Shown piece by piece: positions 20,045 through 32,505 of a DNA stretch of 64,000 nucleotides. The stretch covers positions 2,618,560 through 2,682,559 of the forward strand of contig RPFO01000392.1 in the NCBI GenBank assembly GCA_009746045.1. Direction: 5' to 3'. Numbering within the stretch: the stretch's first letter is position 1; every line of letters starts with the position of its first letter. The DNA comes from Mesostigma viride. Its lineage: Eukaryota > Streptophyta > Mesostigmatophyceae > Mesostigmatales > Mesostigmataceae. The position numbers and the translations under genes are program-made. The notes under the pieces were generated by a model, which was not told where the DNA came from, did no database searches, and saw nothing but the letters and a program-made list of their open reading frames with translations.

Positions 20045-20450
20045 TGTTACGTCGCGTAACAATTCGTTGTAGTTACGGACGTAAATTAGGTCCTTGGCCT
20101 CGGTTGTTCCTAGGTTACGTGCAGTTCTAGTTTGGACATGATTGTCCCCGTAACAGTACTGTGGTATATTGGGTGCCTTTGGGCGCCGCGCCGCGTACTA
20201 TATTAGTGGTCCTTATCCTTTTGTAGAATGTAGTGGACCGGCGTGCATCTGTGCACCTGCCTGTGTTTCTGTGTTTCTGCAGGCGAGGGCCAGGTCGGCC
20301 CGAGCCTGTTGGACCGTTGGTGACCATTTATGCACGTTCCACTCCTTGTGTGGTCACTCGGCGTGTGTTAAATGAATTAACACATATAGGCTTGGGTCAC
20401 GGCAGTTTAGTTGTGTTTCCTTCCTCTTTTCCTGGAGTAAACGGGTTTGA
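20045..20450 (+). repeat. possible 3' LTR of the chromovirus
   Basis: The segment starts TGTTACGTCGCGTAAC after a G-rich tract (a polypurine tract-like TGTGGGGGGGAGG at about 20033), the expected position and form of a 3' LTR. Its right end is not defined, and no 5' partner is present. GCGTAAC and ACGGACGTAAAT also occur in the 306-bp repeats, a weak link only. Confidence 0.45.
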
Positions 20451-20633
20451 TTAAATGGCCTATGGCATATTACAGTAGTACATATGTAAATGCATTGAGA
20501 TCTGGTTCGTCTCGGTCGTCTTTCGCTAGGGGTGTAAATAGAAGCGGCCTCACTAGTTTAGGTAGTATCAGGACCGGTAGAGGTAGAGGTGGCGGCCGAG
20601 GCTTGCGGCGTAACACACCAGTGCCCTACTAGT

Positions 20634-20886
20634 GTCACCGTTGCCATCTGGGCCGGTGGGCGAAGCTGCAGCCGAAGCTGCAGGCGTATTTTCATTGCCG
20701 AGCGCAGCCGCCAGGCTGCGTTGCGTCGAGAGGCGTTTGCTCATCGTATATTGCGTAATAGCGTCGGAAAATTATATCAGCATGTGCGTCTTAGAAAGAC
20801 GAAGCGATTGTGATATTCACAGCTGAATTCGGCGCTCAAACGTGAAAGTTATGAGCTCCGACAGCCATGGCTACCTCGTGGCTCGA
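20634..20886 (-). mobile_element. 5' fragment of an ORF1-type LINE, minus strand
   Basis: The reverse complement matches the first 280 bases of the complete element at 47271, including the leader and the start of ORF1 (MSKRLSTQ-like). The copy is cut at its 3' side next to the chromovirus LTR-like region. Confidence 0.8.
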
Positions 20887-22396
20887 GGAAAACGATACAC
20901 TCATGGCTATTGTCAAAGGTTGAAAACGATACACTCAAAGGCCAGATGTGAGGACCCACCCAAATTCTAGCGGGTCTAGAGCAAGCGTGTCCAGGCGCCC
21001 CCGGCCTTGCCAACATGTAGCCATGTGGTGTCGCGTATCACTGCCGTGGTGGGGTCCAGGGGTAACATGCACGCCTGTGACAGTGACCACGGGACCACTC
21101 GAATGCGGTGACATTGACATGATGGAATGTAGGCGTACGATGTAATCAATTTGCCGAGAAGTCCTTGACCGTCGGGTGTCTCCTGGAGCAATTGTATGGT
21201 AACGCCCGTCGACGTGACCGCAACGATGCAGCCCTTATGTACGGACGTGTCGTGATCCGGGTAATACTGAGCTCACCCATTCCCCGATTTGTAGGGGTTT
21301 GCGCGGGGTTGTCATGAGAGTATGCCATCTTGCGGGAATTGCTTGTAGAAGGTTGTCCCAAGCTGGTCGGCTGGGCATGTTTGCGATCCACGCGCTGATT
21401 TCCGTGTATGTCAGAACTGAGGCGATATCCGTCGGTCACCCGCCGTCAGCCGCGTATAAATCATGATCGATGATTCGCGTAACCGGCGGGGTGGCCGTCT
21501 AAAAGCCCTCATATGGGTTGCGGCCGCTGAAAACACTTGTATGCAAATTGCTTATATGCACCAACAAGATTCTCTGCTGCTCATGTGCGGCGTAGTTGAG
21601 TTGAGTTGAGTTGAGTTTATTCCCACGCCGGTGAACCGAGGGCGTGCATGTGCGGCGTGGTGGGACACAACAACAACAACAACAACAATATGCACCAACG
21701 CTTTCTGACGACAATATGCACCAACGAGAGATCTGGCCGGCGTGGGATCCAACTGAAGTGAACTCAAATGAACTAGAGATCTGGCCGTTCTACTCGGCCG
21801 GTGCCCGCCAGGCGCCAGCCCCAGCCCTGGCACCGGTTGCCAGTAGCAACAGATTCTTGGTGTGCAGTGCGCCGCGTGGCACGGAGATGTTGGCCCGCCT
21901 GCCGGGCTGGCTCCCCTTGTTCCGTGACGAGACTCGGCACCAGTGCCCGGTGCCCAGATGCACGCTAGGTCGGGAGCCCATGCACATTGCACCACCACGC
22001 TGGAGCCAAGCACCACGCGCGTTAGGACTTCACGCAGTGACACATGATCAAGCAGCAGTGAACACGTTTGAGAAGGTACATGTGGTCGTGGGAATATTGT
22101 GTCGCGGTTAGAAAATAGCTTATTGGAAAGGCTGCATGTGCACGCACCAATATTCTTGAAATATCATTTTTTACTTCGACGTTTTGTTAGCCATTCTCGG
22201 GACTTGAAAGGGTTCAGCAGTGGCTTGGAAGTCTGAAGTTGCTGGTTGCCCGTCATTGATACCAATATTCACCCAGATCTGGGAGATTTTGGATTAGGTC
22301 CATCGCGCGCTCGTTTTTTGGTTGGCTAGCTCGCTTTTAAGGTGCCGGAAATGACCGCTACGTCAATTTGACGCGTTTTGTCTCTGAACTCCTACC
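20887..22396. other. intergenic with dispersed repeats, no gene seen
   Basis: The stretch contains a TTGAG/CAACAA repeat cluster (21574-21690) and a tandem-like pair of GAAAACGATACACTCA at about 20886-20940. Frames here lack coding character. The last 100 bases are the likely promoter of the next gene. Confidence 0.5.
21574..21690. repeat. dispersed repeat: CATGTGCGGCGT with (TTGAG)n and (CAA)n
   Basis: Contains CTGCTGCTCATGTGCGGCGT, then (TTGAG)4-5 followed by TTTATTCCCACGCCG, then CATGTGCGGCGTGG and CAACAACAA. The same pieces recur, some inverted, at 35484-35960; 26 bases match exactly in reverse complement (35743-35768). Confidence 0.75.
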
Positions 22397-22600
22397 ATGG
22401 CTGATGACCCTGATTACGCTCGTCTCAGCGAAGCATTGCAAAAGCTTCAAAAAGCAGTGAGCAGGATTGAGAAAGATCATGCGGGAATGCTAGACGTTGA
22501 CCATTGCGTAAAATCCATGAATAAGAGTTTTGAGAGCGTCATCTCTCTAACATCTTTCGTGGCCAGTGGCCACGCTGCTCCAACAGCGCTACGCGAGTAA
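22397..22600 (+). CDS. small coiled-coil-like protein, 67 aa
   Basis: A single-exon protein, helical throughout, with heptad-like spacing (LSEALQKLQKAVSRIEKDH and VKSMNKSFESVISL). Its ATG has a good context (ACCATGG). It ends only 83 bases before the ATG of the synergin-like gene on the same strand, with no intron sites that would join the two in frame. Such a small helical protein could be a subunit of a larger complex (BLOC/BORC- or DASH-like sizes), but I cannot identify it. The short spacing raises the possibility of one bicistronic mRNA. Confidence 0.55.
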   Translation: MADDPDYARLSEALQKLQKAVSRIEKDHAGMLDVDHCVKSMNKSFESVISLTSFVASGHAAPTALRE

Positions 22601-22683
22601 ATTGCGTTCCAATATATTTTCCGCCTTCGAGGGGCTTTGCTAACTACGAGTTAATACAATAGCATTCTGTTGATCTGCGAAAA

Positions 22684-25600
22684 ATGGGTGACAAGTCAGC
22701 TTTCGATGACATTACCTCCGCCTTCGGGTCCTCCGCTTTCGGGTCCGCCTTTGAGGCGAGTAAACGGAAGGCCAAAGAGAGAGCGGATGCCGCTGCCGCA
22801 GCTCGTGCGGCGGCAGAGAAGGAGAAACAGCAAAAGGAGCTTCAGATGCGCCTGCGGCAGATGCCCATGCGTCCAAGCGCCATGTCCCACGGGCCTACCC
22901 CTATGCCCATGGCGGGAGGCTACCCTGGCACTTCTTGGGGCGCTCCACCTGCCGACGGCGCGGCAGGCCACATGCCCCCAGTTGCTGCGCATGGCTACGG
23001 AGGTGCACCGATGCCTCCCCATCTCTACTATGGGCAGCCCATGCATGCGCCGGGGCAAGCCCCCGCCCACCCTGACGCGGGCCATGCAGGACAACCAGGC
23101 TCTGCAGGCCAACAACCGGGCCAAGGGGGTCAACCGGGTCATGTGGGCCATGCTGGGGCGGGGTCCCAACCGGGGCCGATGCCAGGGCAGCCCTTTCCTC
23201 CCTACCCGCCCGGCGCGGCCCCTGGGCCGCACCCGCCGTATGACCCGAGCCATCCACCAGGGATAGGGCCTGGCTCTGAACGTGCCCCAGGGCAGGCACA
23301 CCCTCCCTGGGATCCCAGCCAGGCTGCAGGGCACGCGCCAGGCCAGCGTCAGGATGGCGCCGCGGCTGGCCACACACCACCCGGCGGGTTCCCCCAGCAG
23401 TCGCAGGGCCCGTACGGGTACCCACCCCCTGGCTATCTGCCGCAAGGCTACCCTGGATACCCTGGGTACATGCCGCAACCGGGCTACCCTGCTGGGGGCC
23501 ACGCGCCGTGGCAAGCCCCCGGCCCAGGGTCATCGGGGGGTCCCGTGCCTGCTGGCATTGGTGCCGGTGTGGCCCCTCTCTCGGTCGCGCCACCGCCGTC
23601 CTCAAGCGACGACGCAGAGTTTGATGACTTCCACGGTGCGGACGCGCCGCCTGCCAACCCTCCCGCATCATTGGCACCGCATGGGGGCGCCGCTGATGGC
23701 AGCACGGCAGGTGCCAGTAGCCATGCGCCAGGTATAGGGGTACAGGGGCTGGGGCTGATGCATGGTGCCAGCATGCCCCCGTCTGGTGCACCGGTTGGAC
23801 CCAACGCGGGCTTTGGCGTGCCCCCCTCGTGGCCGTACGCTCCGCACACCGCACCGGGACAACCCCTGGATGGTGTGCCGCATGCACCCTGGCACCCACC
23901 TGGCCAGGACGGCCAACCCGCGTACCCACCCCCGCACATAATGCCGTGGGGCACGGCTCCTCCCCCGACCATGCCGCCTGGCTCTGCCCCCTTTGGCATG
24001 CCTCCAGGCCCCATCAGCGGGGGGGCCAGCCACGATGCGGCCACACCGGGTGTGCTGGCGGGTCAGGCGGCCAGCACGAGCGGTGGCGAGGACGATGGGT
24101 TTGGGGACTTTGCGGACGCGCCACCATCGGGTGCGCCGGCGCCACCGCCTCAGCCGCCAGCCGGCAACGCATGGGGCGCGCCTCCCCCATTCCCAGTGGC
24201 TGGCGGCCAGTTCTATGGGCACCCTGCGGGGGGTGTCCCCCAGGGCTTCTACCCTGGCCCAGGTTTCCCGCACGGAGGGCCGCCGCAGGTGCCACCCAGC
24301 TTGCATGATTTCCCCCCCGCGGCGCCTGGTTGGAACACGGGTCATGCAGGGCCTGCGGCGGTGCCACCGGTCGCCAGCAGCATGCCATCAGCAGCAGCGG
24401 TGGATGACTCTGATTTCGGGGAGTTTGCGTCGGTGGACCCTGCCACGGCCACCGCCGCACCCGAGGCGGCCACGCCCCCCCCCTCGTCCGGTTTCCCACC
24501 GCAACACGGGCAGCCCGGGGCCCATGGGGTGACCGACAGTGGTTTCGACTGGTCACATGCTGCCACGCATGATGCCAGCAAGGATGCGTTTGCGACACCT
24601 GGCGGGTGGGGCTCCTCTGTCCTTGGTGGCGGCTCGTCCACCGAGCGTCGCCTGTCGCTGGATGCGGGTGCCCCCCACTGCAGCCCCTCCTTTGAGGCAT
24701 CCTTCCCTGCGGACTTCTCCTCTGGCATCCCCGCACACATGGCCGCACCCTCACCGGCACAGCCTGCCGTCCCGGCACCGGCGTGGGCCAACAAGGACAG
24801 CATGGGGCCGCTGCCTGAGCTCAGCTTGGACGACTTTTGCGACCCGGCAGCGGTGGTGGTGCCCGAACCCTCGGCGACGCCCGCACAAGCCGCCAGCGCC
24901 GCCGCACCTGGGGCACACCCTCCCCTCCCTGCTGGCGCCAGCGGTGGGGGTGCCGGGCCAGTGGGGGCGGCCGATCTCGATTTTGGGGACTTTGAGGAGG
25001 CGGATGGAACGCCCGCGGTGGTGGCGCCAGTCTCTGCGGATGCCAGCAATAGCGCGGCCCCTTTTGCTGCCTTTGGTGCGGGGGTTATGCCACTGGGCGG
25101 TGCGGCACCATCTGGCCATATGCCATCGCCGTTTGGTTTCGGGGACTCCAGCCACATGAGCGTCAGCACCTTTGGGGCAGGCTCCTCGTTTGGCGTGCAC
25201 GGAGCGGCTCCCTTTGGCACGCCTACCGCGTTTGGGTCCTTGGGTGAGGCGGGTGCGGGAGCAAGTGCCCCATTGTCGGAAAGTGAGTTTGGGGACTTTG
25301 CCGAGGTGCCGCCAACATCGGCCCCCTCTGCCTCCACCAGCGTGAGCACGGCCCCTGTCCCCAGCGGGGTAACGTCGGAGCTGGACTTTGGGGACTTCGC
25401 GGACGCGGGCGCGGACGCCAGTGCGCCAGGTAGCACGCTGCCGTCGGCCACGCCACCGCCAGCGCCTGCGGTTGTGGGAAGTTTTGGTGGCGGTGCGGGT
25501 GGCTTTGGCAGCGGTCCTCTCTTTAGCAGCCCGCTCGGAGACACCAGCTTTGGCGACTTTGAAGAGGCCAGTGCCAGTGCGCCCTCTCTCTCTACGGGCG

Positions 25601-28600
25601 CAATGGCGAGCGGGACAGGTGGCGGCGCACTGTCGTCTGCGTTGCCCGGCAATGACTTTGGGGACTTCAGTGAGGCGCAGGGCGGGTCACAAGCCGCCAC
25701 CAGCACGGCCCCTGCACCCGCTGCTGCCACGTTTGGGGGCGATAAGGGCAGCGTGCCGACCAGTTTGGCGCGCCCACCTATGCTGGAGCTGGACTTTGGG
25801 GACTTTGCCGAGGCGGAGGGGGAGAGGTCTGCTGCGGATGCCAGCACCGGGCTGGGCGCAGGTGGGTCATCATCGTCATTTGCCACCAGCATGACTCATG
25901 CGCCGCTGGGTGGGGTGGAGGGGTTGTCATCTGTGCTGGAGTTTGGTGAGTTCGAGGGGGAGGAGGCCACCTCATCATCGTCTACGTTCGGTGCCACCAC
26001 CACGGTGGCGGCTGGAAGTGGCGGTGCGGATTTCACTGCCTCCTTCGGCGAGGTGAGCAAGGACGACGGCGGCGCGCTCTCTGACTCCGAGTTTGGGGGC
26101 TTCAGTGAGGCGCCCCCTACGACAGTGGGTGCATCATTCAGTGGTGTGCAGGAAACCTCTGCCTCAGGGACGTCATTTGGTGGCTCGTTTGCCGCGTTCC
26201 CGTCACACGGGGATGTGTTTGCCAGTAGCGGCAGCTTTGGGGAGGCAGCCAGCAGCTCTGGCACCGGGTTTGCGCCCCCATCCGGGTTCGCCGCGTTCCC
26301 TGCCGAATCGGGGGGCGCGTTTGGCAGCAACAACACGTTTGGCAGCAACAGCGCATTTGGCAGCAGCGATGCGGTTGCGGGCCGGATGAGCTCAGATGCG
26401 TCCCGCAGCGATGCATGGGGGGTGGGTGTGGGGGAAACCGCGCGGGGGGCGGCGATGGATGGTGGCCTGGAGGATTCCTTTGGAGACTTCACGGGGCCCG
26501 GCTCACCGGGGTACAAGGATCCGGCTGAGAGCACAACTGCAAGCGCTGCGAGCATGAGCCAGCAGGGGGTGTCTAGCCAAGCAGGCTTTGGCCGCACCGA
26601 CTCGGGGTTCGAGGATGAGCAGGGCGGGGACGACTGGGGTTTCCAGGGTGCAGAGCCCGGTCCTGCGGCGGCGCCCGCCACTACTGTCAGCGGCGACGAT
26701 GAGGGGTTCGGTGACTTCTCCTCTGGCTTGGACGGCGGGTCTCCGCCAGCTCCCGTTGAGAGCGAGCCCTTAGGCGCGGGTCAGCCAGGGGGGTGGCACG
26801 GCGCGTCTAACCAGACGGGGCCCGCGTCATCTTCGGCATCATCATCGGCAGCGCCTGCCCATCACGGTGGTGGCGGCTCCTCGCTGAACCTTGCGGAGAA
26901 GAAGGGCGTGCTGCTGCAGCTGATGGAGGCCTCGCAGGCGGCCGCGTGCTCCCAGGCAAGCATGACAGCAGGAACGCACGCGGTTGGATTGGAGCTGCAG
27001 CACTGTGGTTGTGTCTCGTCGCCTCCGGCAATATTATCACATCATCGCATTCCGCATGGCCATGTGATGCCCGGTTTCCTTGAGCCACGCGGCTGTGGGT
27101 GGCCAGATCACGGCCATGTGTGTGCACGCGCTCTGGCTGCCCGCACGCACATGTCTACGCAGGCGTGTTCCGCTGTGTTCTGAGAAGTGGTTATGCAGGG
27201 GCATGTTCTCTTGTGTGGACAATGAAGTCGGGGATAGCTGTGTCAATCTGCGTCACCCTGTGTGGTTTCCGTCCGGTTTTGTCGTCGGGTTGTGCTTTTG
27301 GCTATCGCAGCTGTTTCAGGCCTCAAGGGCGAGGCACACGTGCATGACACAGGATGTGTGCTGGTACCCAGGTCCACACATGGCTGCTGTAAAGACTTGC
27401 AGTGCGCGCGTGGGTCCTGCCTTACTACCAGCCGCCACACCTCCGGATCTCTCCGTATACGCCCATAGTCCAGCATGCTGCTAACATCCGTACCCCCCAA
27501 ACCCCATCCTTCCCTTGCTTTGTACGCTCCCCCGCTCCGTTGCCCTCTCCCTTCTTCCTGCGCCAGGGTCTGTACTCGTTGGAGCGGCGTGCGTTTGCGT
27601 GTGCAGTGCAAGCGCTGATGATGGGCCCGCGCCTGCCCGCCGGTACTAGCAGCGAGGTCGCGCCCCGCGCTGCTTCGCGCCGCCTGTCGCTGCTGCTGGG
27701 GGTGGAGCAGCAGGCGCATGCGCACGCGGACGCCAGCAAGCGCGGCGCGCGGCTCAGCCATGATGGCGGCGAGAGCTGCAGCCTGCTGTCCCTGCTCAAG
27801 CACGGGCAGGTGGAGGGGATGGCTGTGAGGTGGGTGCCGCGTGGCATGAGGGAGACGGGTGCATGCGCGTGCATGGGGTAGGGAGGGGTGGGCGCGGTGG
27901 AGGGGAAACCGAGTGCATCTGCTCATCAAGAAGTTGGCTGGCATCCATGCATTGAGGATGGGATGTAGCAGGGCTGGCTGGCCTGTTGTTGGAGGAGATG
28001 TGGTCTGCATGAGTTCGCACCACCCATTCCTTGGGTCACGCCTTGCACTCACGTCTTCCCCCCCCCCCCCCCCCCCTTGCACCTGCCCCCAGTGCGTACG
28101 CGCTGAGCTGTCGCCAGTGCGGCGTGGTGCTGCTCATGGCAGGCGCCACCGACGGCGGCCGCGTGTGCCTCACGTGCGGGCAGCCGCAAGGATCGCTCCC
28201 CGCGGGTGTGGCAGGCCGATGGCAGTGGTCCGCGTGTCAGCGCCGGTGGGTCGCCTCGCTCGGCCTGCACCGCACGCGCGTGCCGGTGGCAGATGCCAGG
28301 GCAGCGGACCCCTACGGTGCCCCGCTGGCCAGTGGGCCGGTTGTGGGCCATCGCGGCCCAGGCCACGCGCCCAACGTGGATGACCTGGTGGATGACGCGC
28401 CGCAGGGTGCGGACAGCGCGATGGACAAGTGGCTGGAGAGCTTGGAGCATGGCGGGGCCCACAGCAGCAAGGCCGCAGCGGCAAGCGTCGCGCGGCCCTC
28501 CCCCGCAAAGGGCGGCCCGGCCCCCGTGCGCACACGCTCCGAGGAAGGCAGCGTGGGCGGGAGCGTGGCCAAGGCGGCCGCAGTGTCCTCAGGCACGGCC

Positions 28601-31600
28601 AGCGCGGTGGCATCCCCCCTGGCCATCGGCGGTGCCCCGTTGGACCTCATGGACATGGGTGTGGGCACGCTGGCGGCGGCTAGCAGCACGGCCATGGACC
28701 GAGGCCCGCGCACGGTCGCCAGCAGCGGCGACCTGTTTGACCTGCTGGGCGGGGGCAGTGGGGAGGACAGTGGCCACAGCAGCAGCTTGGGCGGCGGGCT
28801 GGCGTCCTCTCGCTCCTCGATATCGCTCTCCCTTTCCTCCCCGCACATGGGGGGCATCGTGGGCGTGGCGACGCCGGTGGACTCGTCGCTGCACTCGCGC
28901 AACCACCCCATGGATGCGAGCGAGCTGCTGGAGGGGGGCAAGCCACTCTCCACTGTAGGTGCTGGCGCCCCTACCGCTTGGGTTAGGCCAATGCTGACAA
29001 GAGGTGGTTGGGATCCAATTCTGTAGCTCTTGTGGTGCCAGTGGTGGGAGGTCGCACCTGTCTAGTCAAAAGTCACACCCATAAGCACATGCCACACGGA
29101 TGGAAGCACATGTGGCGCCTCCAGGCGCATGCGGTCAGCCACAGTCTTCCCCGCCTAGAGCTCTTGCAGAGTGTGGGTGAGGGTGCTGCGCGGCTGCAGC
29201 ATGCGTGCGTGAGCGGGCGTGTGGGGTGGCTTTTGGGCGTGTGCTGGGCGTCACTCTGTCACCGTCACTTGTGTGACCCTGCTGGCTTCTTACAGCAAGG
29301 GGAAGAATATGGCAACGGCCGTCTCCCTCCCCAGGTTTGCTGCTCTGATCTGTCTGCATGCGTAACGCACCGTTGGCCTACCATACCTTGTGACCCTCAA
29401 TCATCGCAACCTGCCTTGTGCCCTCACAACCCCTGGCCATGCTATGTTCTATGCTATGTTGCTGACCATGTCCCTCTCCACTCATTGTCATGCCACTGCC
29501 ACTTTGCACCTTACTGCACCCCACCCACCCGCCCACCCGCCTGCCCGGCCGCCCGCCCCTCCGCCCGCCCACAGCCCACGGTCAAGGTGTCGCCCTCGGG
29601 GGGGTCCTTCACGGGCGGCCGCTCGCTGTTCGGGGGGGGTCGAGCCACGGACGGTGCGTTGTGCCACGTTGCAACAGCCTGGGCGCGTGTGTGGATGGTG
29701 CGCATGCTGGTTGTTCTCCTGTACAGCATGCCTACATGGCTGTATCTACTGCGCCGCACACAAGCATGGGAGCCACCTTGTGCCTGCCATGTGAAGGCAT
29801 GGCCCCTTGCTGCTGCGATTGATACAGGGTATAGTATGATACAGCGGCCCGCACCAGGTTCAGTAGATACAGTTGTTTTTGTAGTTGCTTCACGCAGAGG
29901 CGCGGGCATGACCACCAGCAAGTAGTGGGTGCTGACCCAAGCAGCTGGTCGGTGGCTGTATTCAGCAAGGGGTGCTGACCCAAGCAGCTGGCCGGTGGCT
30001 GTAGGCAGCAAGGGGTGCTGACCCATGCAGCTGGTCGGTGGCTGTAGGCAGCAAGGGGTGTTGACCCAAGCAGCTGGTCGGTTGCTGTAGGCAGCAAGGG
30101 GTGCTGACCCAAGCAGGTGGTCGGTGGCTGTAGGCAGCAAGGAGTGTTGACCCAAGCAGCTGGTCGGTGGCTGTAGGCAGCAAGGGGTGCTGACCCAAGC
30201 AGGTGGTCCGTGGCTGTAGGCAGCAAGGGGTGTTGACCCAAGCAGCTGGTCGGTGACTGTAGGCAGCAAGGGGTGTTGACCCTAGCAGCTGGTCGGTGGC
30301 TGTAGGCAGCAAGGGGTGTTGACCCAAACAGGTGGTCGGTGGCTGTAGGCAGCAAGGGGTGCTGACCCAAGCAGCTGGTCGGTGGCTGTAGGCAGCAAGG
30401 GGTGTTGACCCAAGCAGCTGGTCGGTTGCTGTAGGCAGCAAGGGGTGTTGACCCAAGCAGGTGGTCGGTGGCTGTAGGCAGCGAGGGGTGTTGACCCAAG
30501 CAGCTGGTCGGTGGCCGTAGGCAGCAAGGGGTGTTGACCCAAGCAGCTGGTCGGTGGCTGTATTCAGCAAGGGGTGCGACCCAAGCAGCTGGCCGGTGGC
30601 TGTAGGCAGCAAGGGGTGTTGACCTAAGCAGCTGGTCGGTGGCTGTAGGCAGCAAGGGGTGTTGACCCAAGCAGCTGGTCGGTGGCTGTAGGCAGCAAGG
30701 GGTGTTGACCCAAGCAGCTGGTCGGTGGCTGTAGGGAGCAAGGGGTGTTGACCCAAGCAGCTGGTCGGTGGCTGTAGGCAGCAAGGGGTGTTGACCCAAG
30801 CAGCTGGTCGGTGGCTGTATTCAGCAAGGGGTGCTGACCCAAGCAGCTGGCCGGTGGCTGTATTCAGCAAGGGGTGTTGACCCAAGCAGCTGGTCGGTGG
30901 CTGTAGGCAGCAAGGGGTGTTGACCCAAGCAGCTGGTCGGTGGCTGTAGGCAGCAAGGGGTGTTGACCCAAGCAGCTGGTCGGTGGCTGTATTCAGCAAG
31001 GGGTGCTGACCCAAGCAGCTGGCCGGTGGCTGTAGGCAGCAAGGGGTGTTGACCCAAGCAGCTGGTCGGTGGCTGTAGGCAGCAAGGGGTGTTGACCCAA
31101 GCAGGTGGTCGGTGGCTGTAGGGAGCAAGGGGTGTTGACCCAAAGATCTGGTCGGTGGCTGTGGACAGGAAGGGGTGTTGACCCAAGGAGCTGGTCGGTG
31201 GCTGTAGGCAGCAGCTGGTCGGTGGCTGTAGGCAGCAAGGGGAGGCATCACAGCAACAGGACATGGCCACTGCCCTCCTGCCCCCCCCCCTCCCCTCCTC
31301 CTCCAGACCTCGAAGGCATGTTTGTAAACGTATGTCCACTTACTCCCAGATTATTGTCTTGCTCCTTTCCACCGGCCTCACCGCCTGGCCTGTCTCCCCC
31401 TGGACTGACGCATCCCGTGTGGCATCCCTAGTGACCTGTCTCGCCTTTCTCATCGCTGGCTGTGTGGCTGACTTGATCGCCCACTGCATCCTGCATGTGG
31501 TGCCTGGTTGAGCATGGCCGTGGATTGAAGCGGGTTGTGGGAGCCCCAGATGCTGTGGGATACCGCCTGGCCATGTGGATTCCAAAGTTTCCAGGGCACC

Positions 31601-31826
31601 CCGACTGATGTTTGTTGACCTCGTGTGCGTGCATGTGTGATGTCCATGTGGACATGCCGCTGCGCTGTGCCTGTGTGCGGGGACAGATAAGCTCATGGTG
31701 GCGTCCAAGCAGCAGTCGTTCACTAGCCCAGCGGTGGGCGCGGCCCACAGCCACTCGCAGTCGCTTGGGGCGTTCCCCACCGATCTGCTTAGCCTGTACG
31801 ATGCAAGCCCGGCCCCACCCTCGTGA
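22684..31826 (+). CDS. gamma-synergin/aftiphilin-like AP-1 adaptor accessory protein, five exons
   Basis: Exons: 22684-26955, 27567-27829, 28093-28954, 29575-29653, 31687-31826; all phases agree, giving about 1,871 residues. Intron 1 uses a GC donor (CAG|GCAAGC). The N-terminus is a charged helix (ASKRKAKERADAAAAARAAA), then a long Pro/Gly/Ala-rich region. About a dozen acidic phenylalanine motifs (DFGDFEEA, DFGDFADA, FGDFSSG) match the [DE]FxDF peptides by which gamma-synergin and aftiphilin bind the gamma-ear of AP-1 and GGA adaptors. Exon 3 carries CRQCGVVLL and later WSACQRRWV, resembling the Cys-rich C-terminal segment of synergin. Role inferred: clathrin/AP-1 traffic at the trans-Golgi. 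Intron 2 has a run of some 18 C before its acceptor; intron 4 holds a 1.3-kb minisatellite. Confidence 0.75.
29935..31245. repeat. 43-bp minisatellite inside intron 4 of the synergin-like gene
   Basis: About 30 copies of a 43-bp unit containing GACCCAAGCAGCTGGTCGG and TGGCTGTAGGCAGCAAGGGG. Variants (GGTGGTC, TATTCAGC, TTGCTGT) are scattered among copies, with a recurring pattern of TATTCAGC units followed by GGCCGGTGG units. Three units make 129 bases, so frames stay open and create spurious 429- and 355-residue proteins on the minus strand. Confidence 0.95.
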
Positions 31827-32505
31827 GGGTAGACCTGTACTGTCACCGGCTTAGTGGACCGCCCACTTGGCCTTAGTTTTTATCGGGTATGACGGCGTTG
31901 ATCAGGGAGTCTGAGCCTTGTCCCGAGAGGTCAGGCTGTCTTACAGGGTCTGGAAAGACTTCTTCAGTCTAACAGTGGCCAAATTATGCAGAACATAATA
32001 TAACTTGGGGAATTCAGTCCGTGGTCCCCCAATGGGGACACAAGACTAATTAATCAATTAATGCTGAAAACGAAGATATACTGACAGTTGCAAGGCATTC
32101 ACTTCACCGGGGCCATTGTGAACCGTGCTTTGGCACGCTGCCATGGGGCGGTGGGGCCAAGTGGCCAATCCTGCATGTGCCCATTTTTTAAGAGGGGTAC
32201 ATCTGGCTCATGCACCATGCGGGGCAGCCATCCACTTGCACCAGATCCTGGCGCCTGGTACCAAAGGCTTTTAATTTTAACTAAGAACATCTCAAGGAGG
32301 CAGCCAGCGCAGGCCAGAAATCGGGAGAGTCCGGACATTGGCCGGTAGCTCGAGCCTGCCGTTATCTTGTCCGCGTTTTCTCTGTTGGGAGAACAGGAGG
32401 AAAAAGTACTTTGGACTTAAGACTTACGTTTTTTGCAAAACTTAGCCCTAACCGGGAGAAGACAATTAAGCGTACAACATGGAAATTAAAAGCCCGCAGC
32501 TAGAA
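31827..32505. other. 3' flank and intergenic, no gene seen
   Basis: Follows the synergin-like stop codon. AT-rich tracts (TAATTAATCAATTAATG near 32046) resemble old LINE tails, but no hairpin is attached. No supported gene. Confidence 0.5.

Larger units (their letters stand above)
13190..20450 (+). mobile_element. decayed Ty3/gypsy chromovirus, no 5' LTR seen
   Basis: Pol domains lie in order protease, reverse transcriptase, RNase H, integrase, chromodomain on one strand, broken by frameshifts. That order with integrase after RNase H is Ty3/gypsy, and the terminal chromodomain makes it a chromovirus. No gag frame or tRNA primer site was found between the 306-bp repeat and the protease, so the 5' end is probably lost. 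After pol lies a GC-rich region of about 2.5 kb with further frames. A sequence starting TGTTACGTCGCGTAAC at about 20045 looks like an LTR start, but I found no matching 5' copy. Confidence 0.85.

Noticed and set aside
22601-22683. A mini-intron joining the 67-residue frame to the synergin-like frame
   Set aside because: The candidate donor (GCGAGTAAAT) and acceptors do not give a matching frame.
22670-26773. Many long frames on both strands over the synergin-like exon
   Set aside because: GC-rich coding DNA leaves alternative frames open; only one frame has the DFGDF motifs and correct splice phases.
29511-31339. Minus-strand proteins of 172-429 residues made of a repeated QPPTSCLGQHPLLPTATD pattern
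   Set aside because: Translation of the 43-bp minisatellite inside an intron of the plus-strand gene; open because three units total 129 bases.
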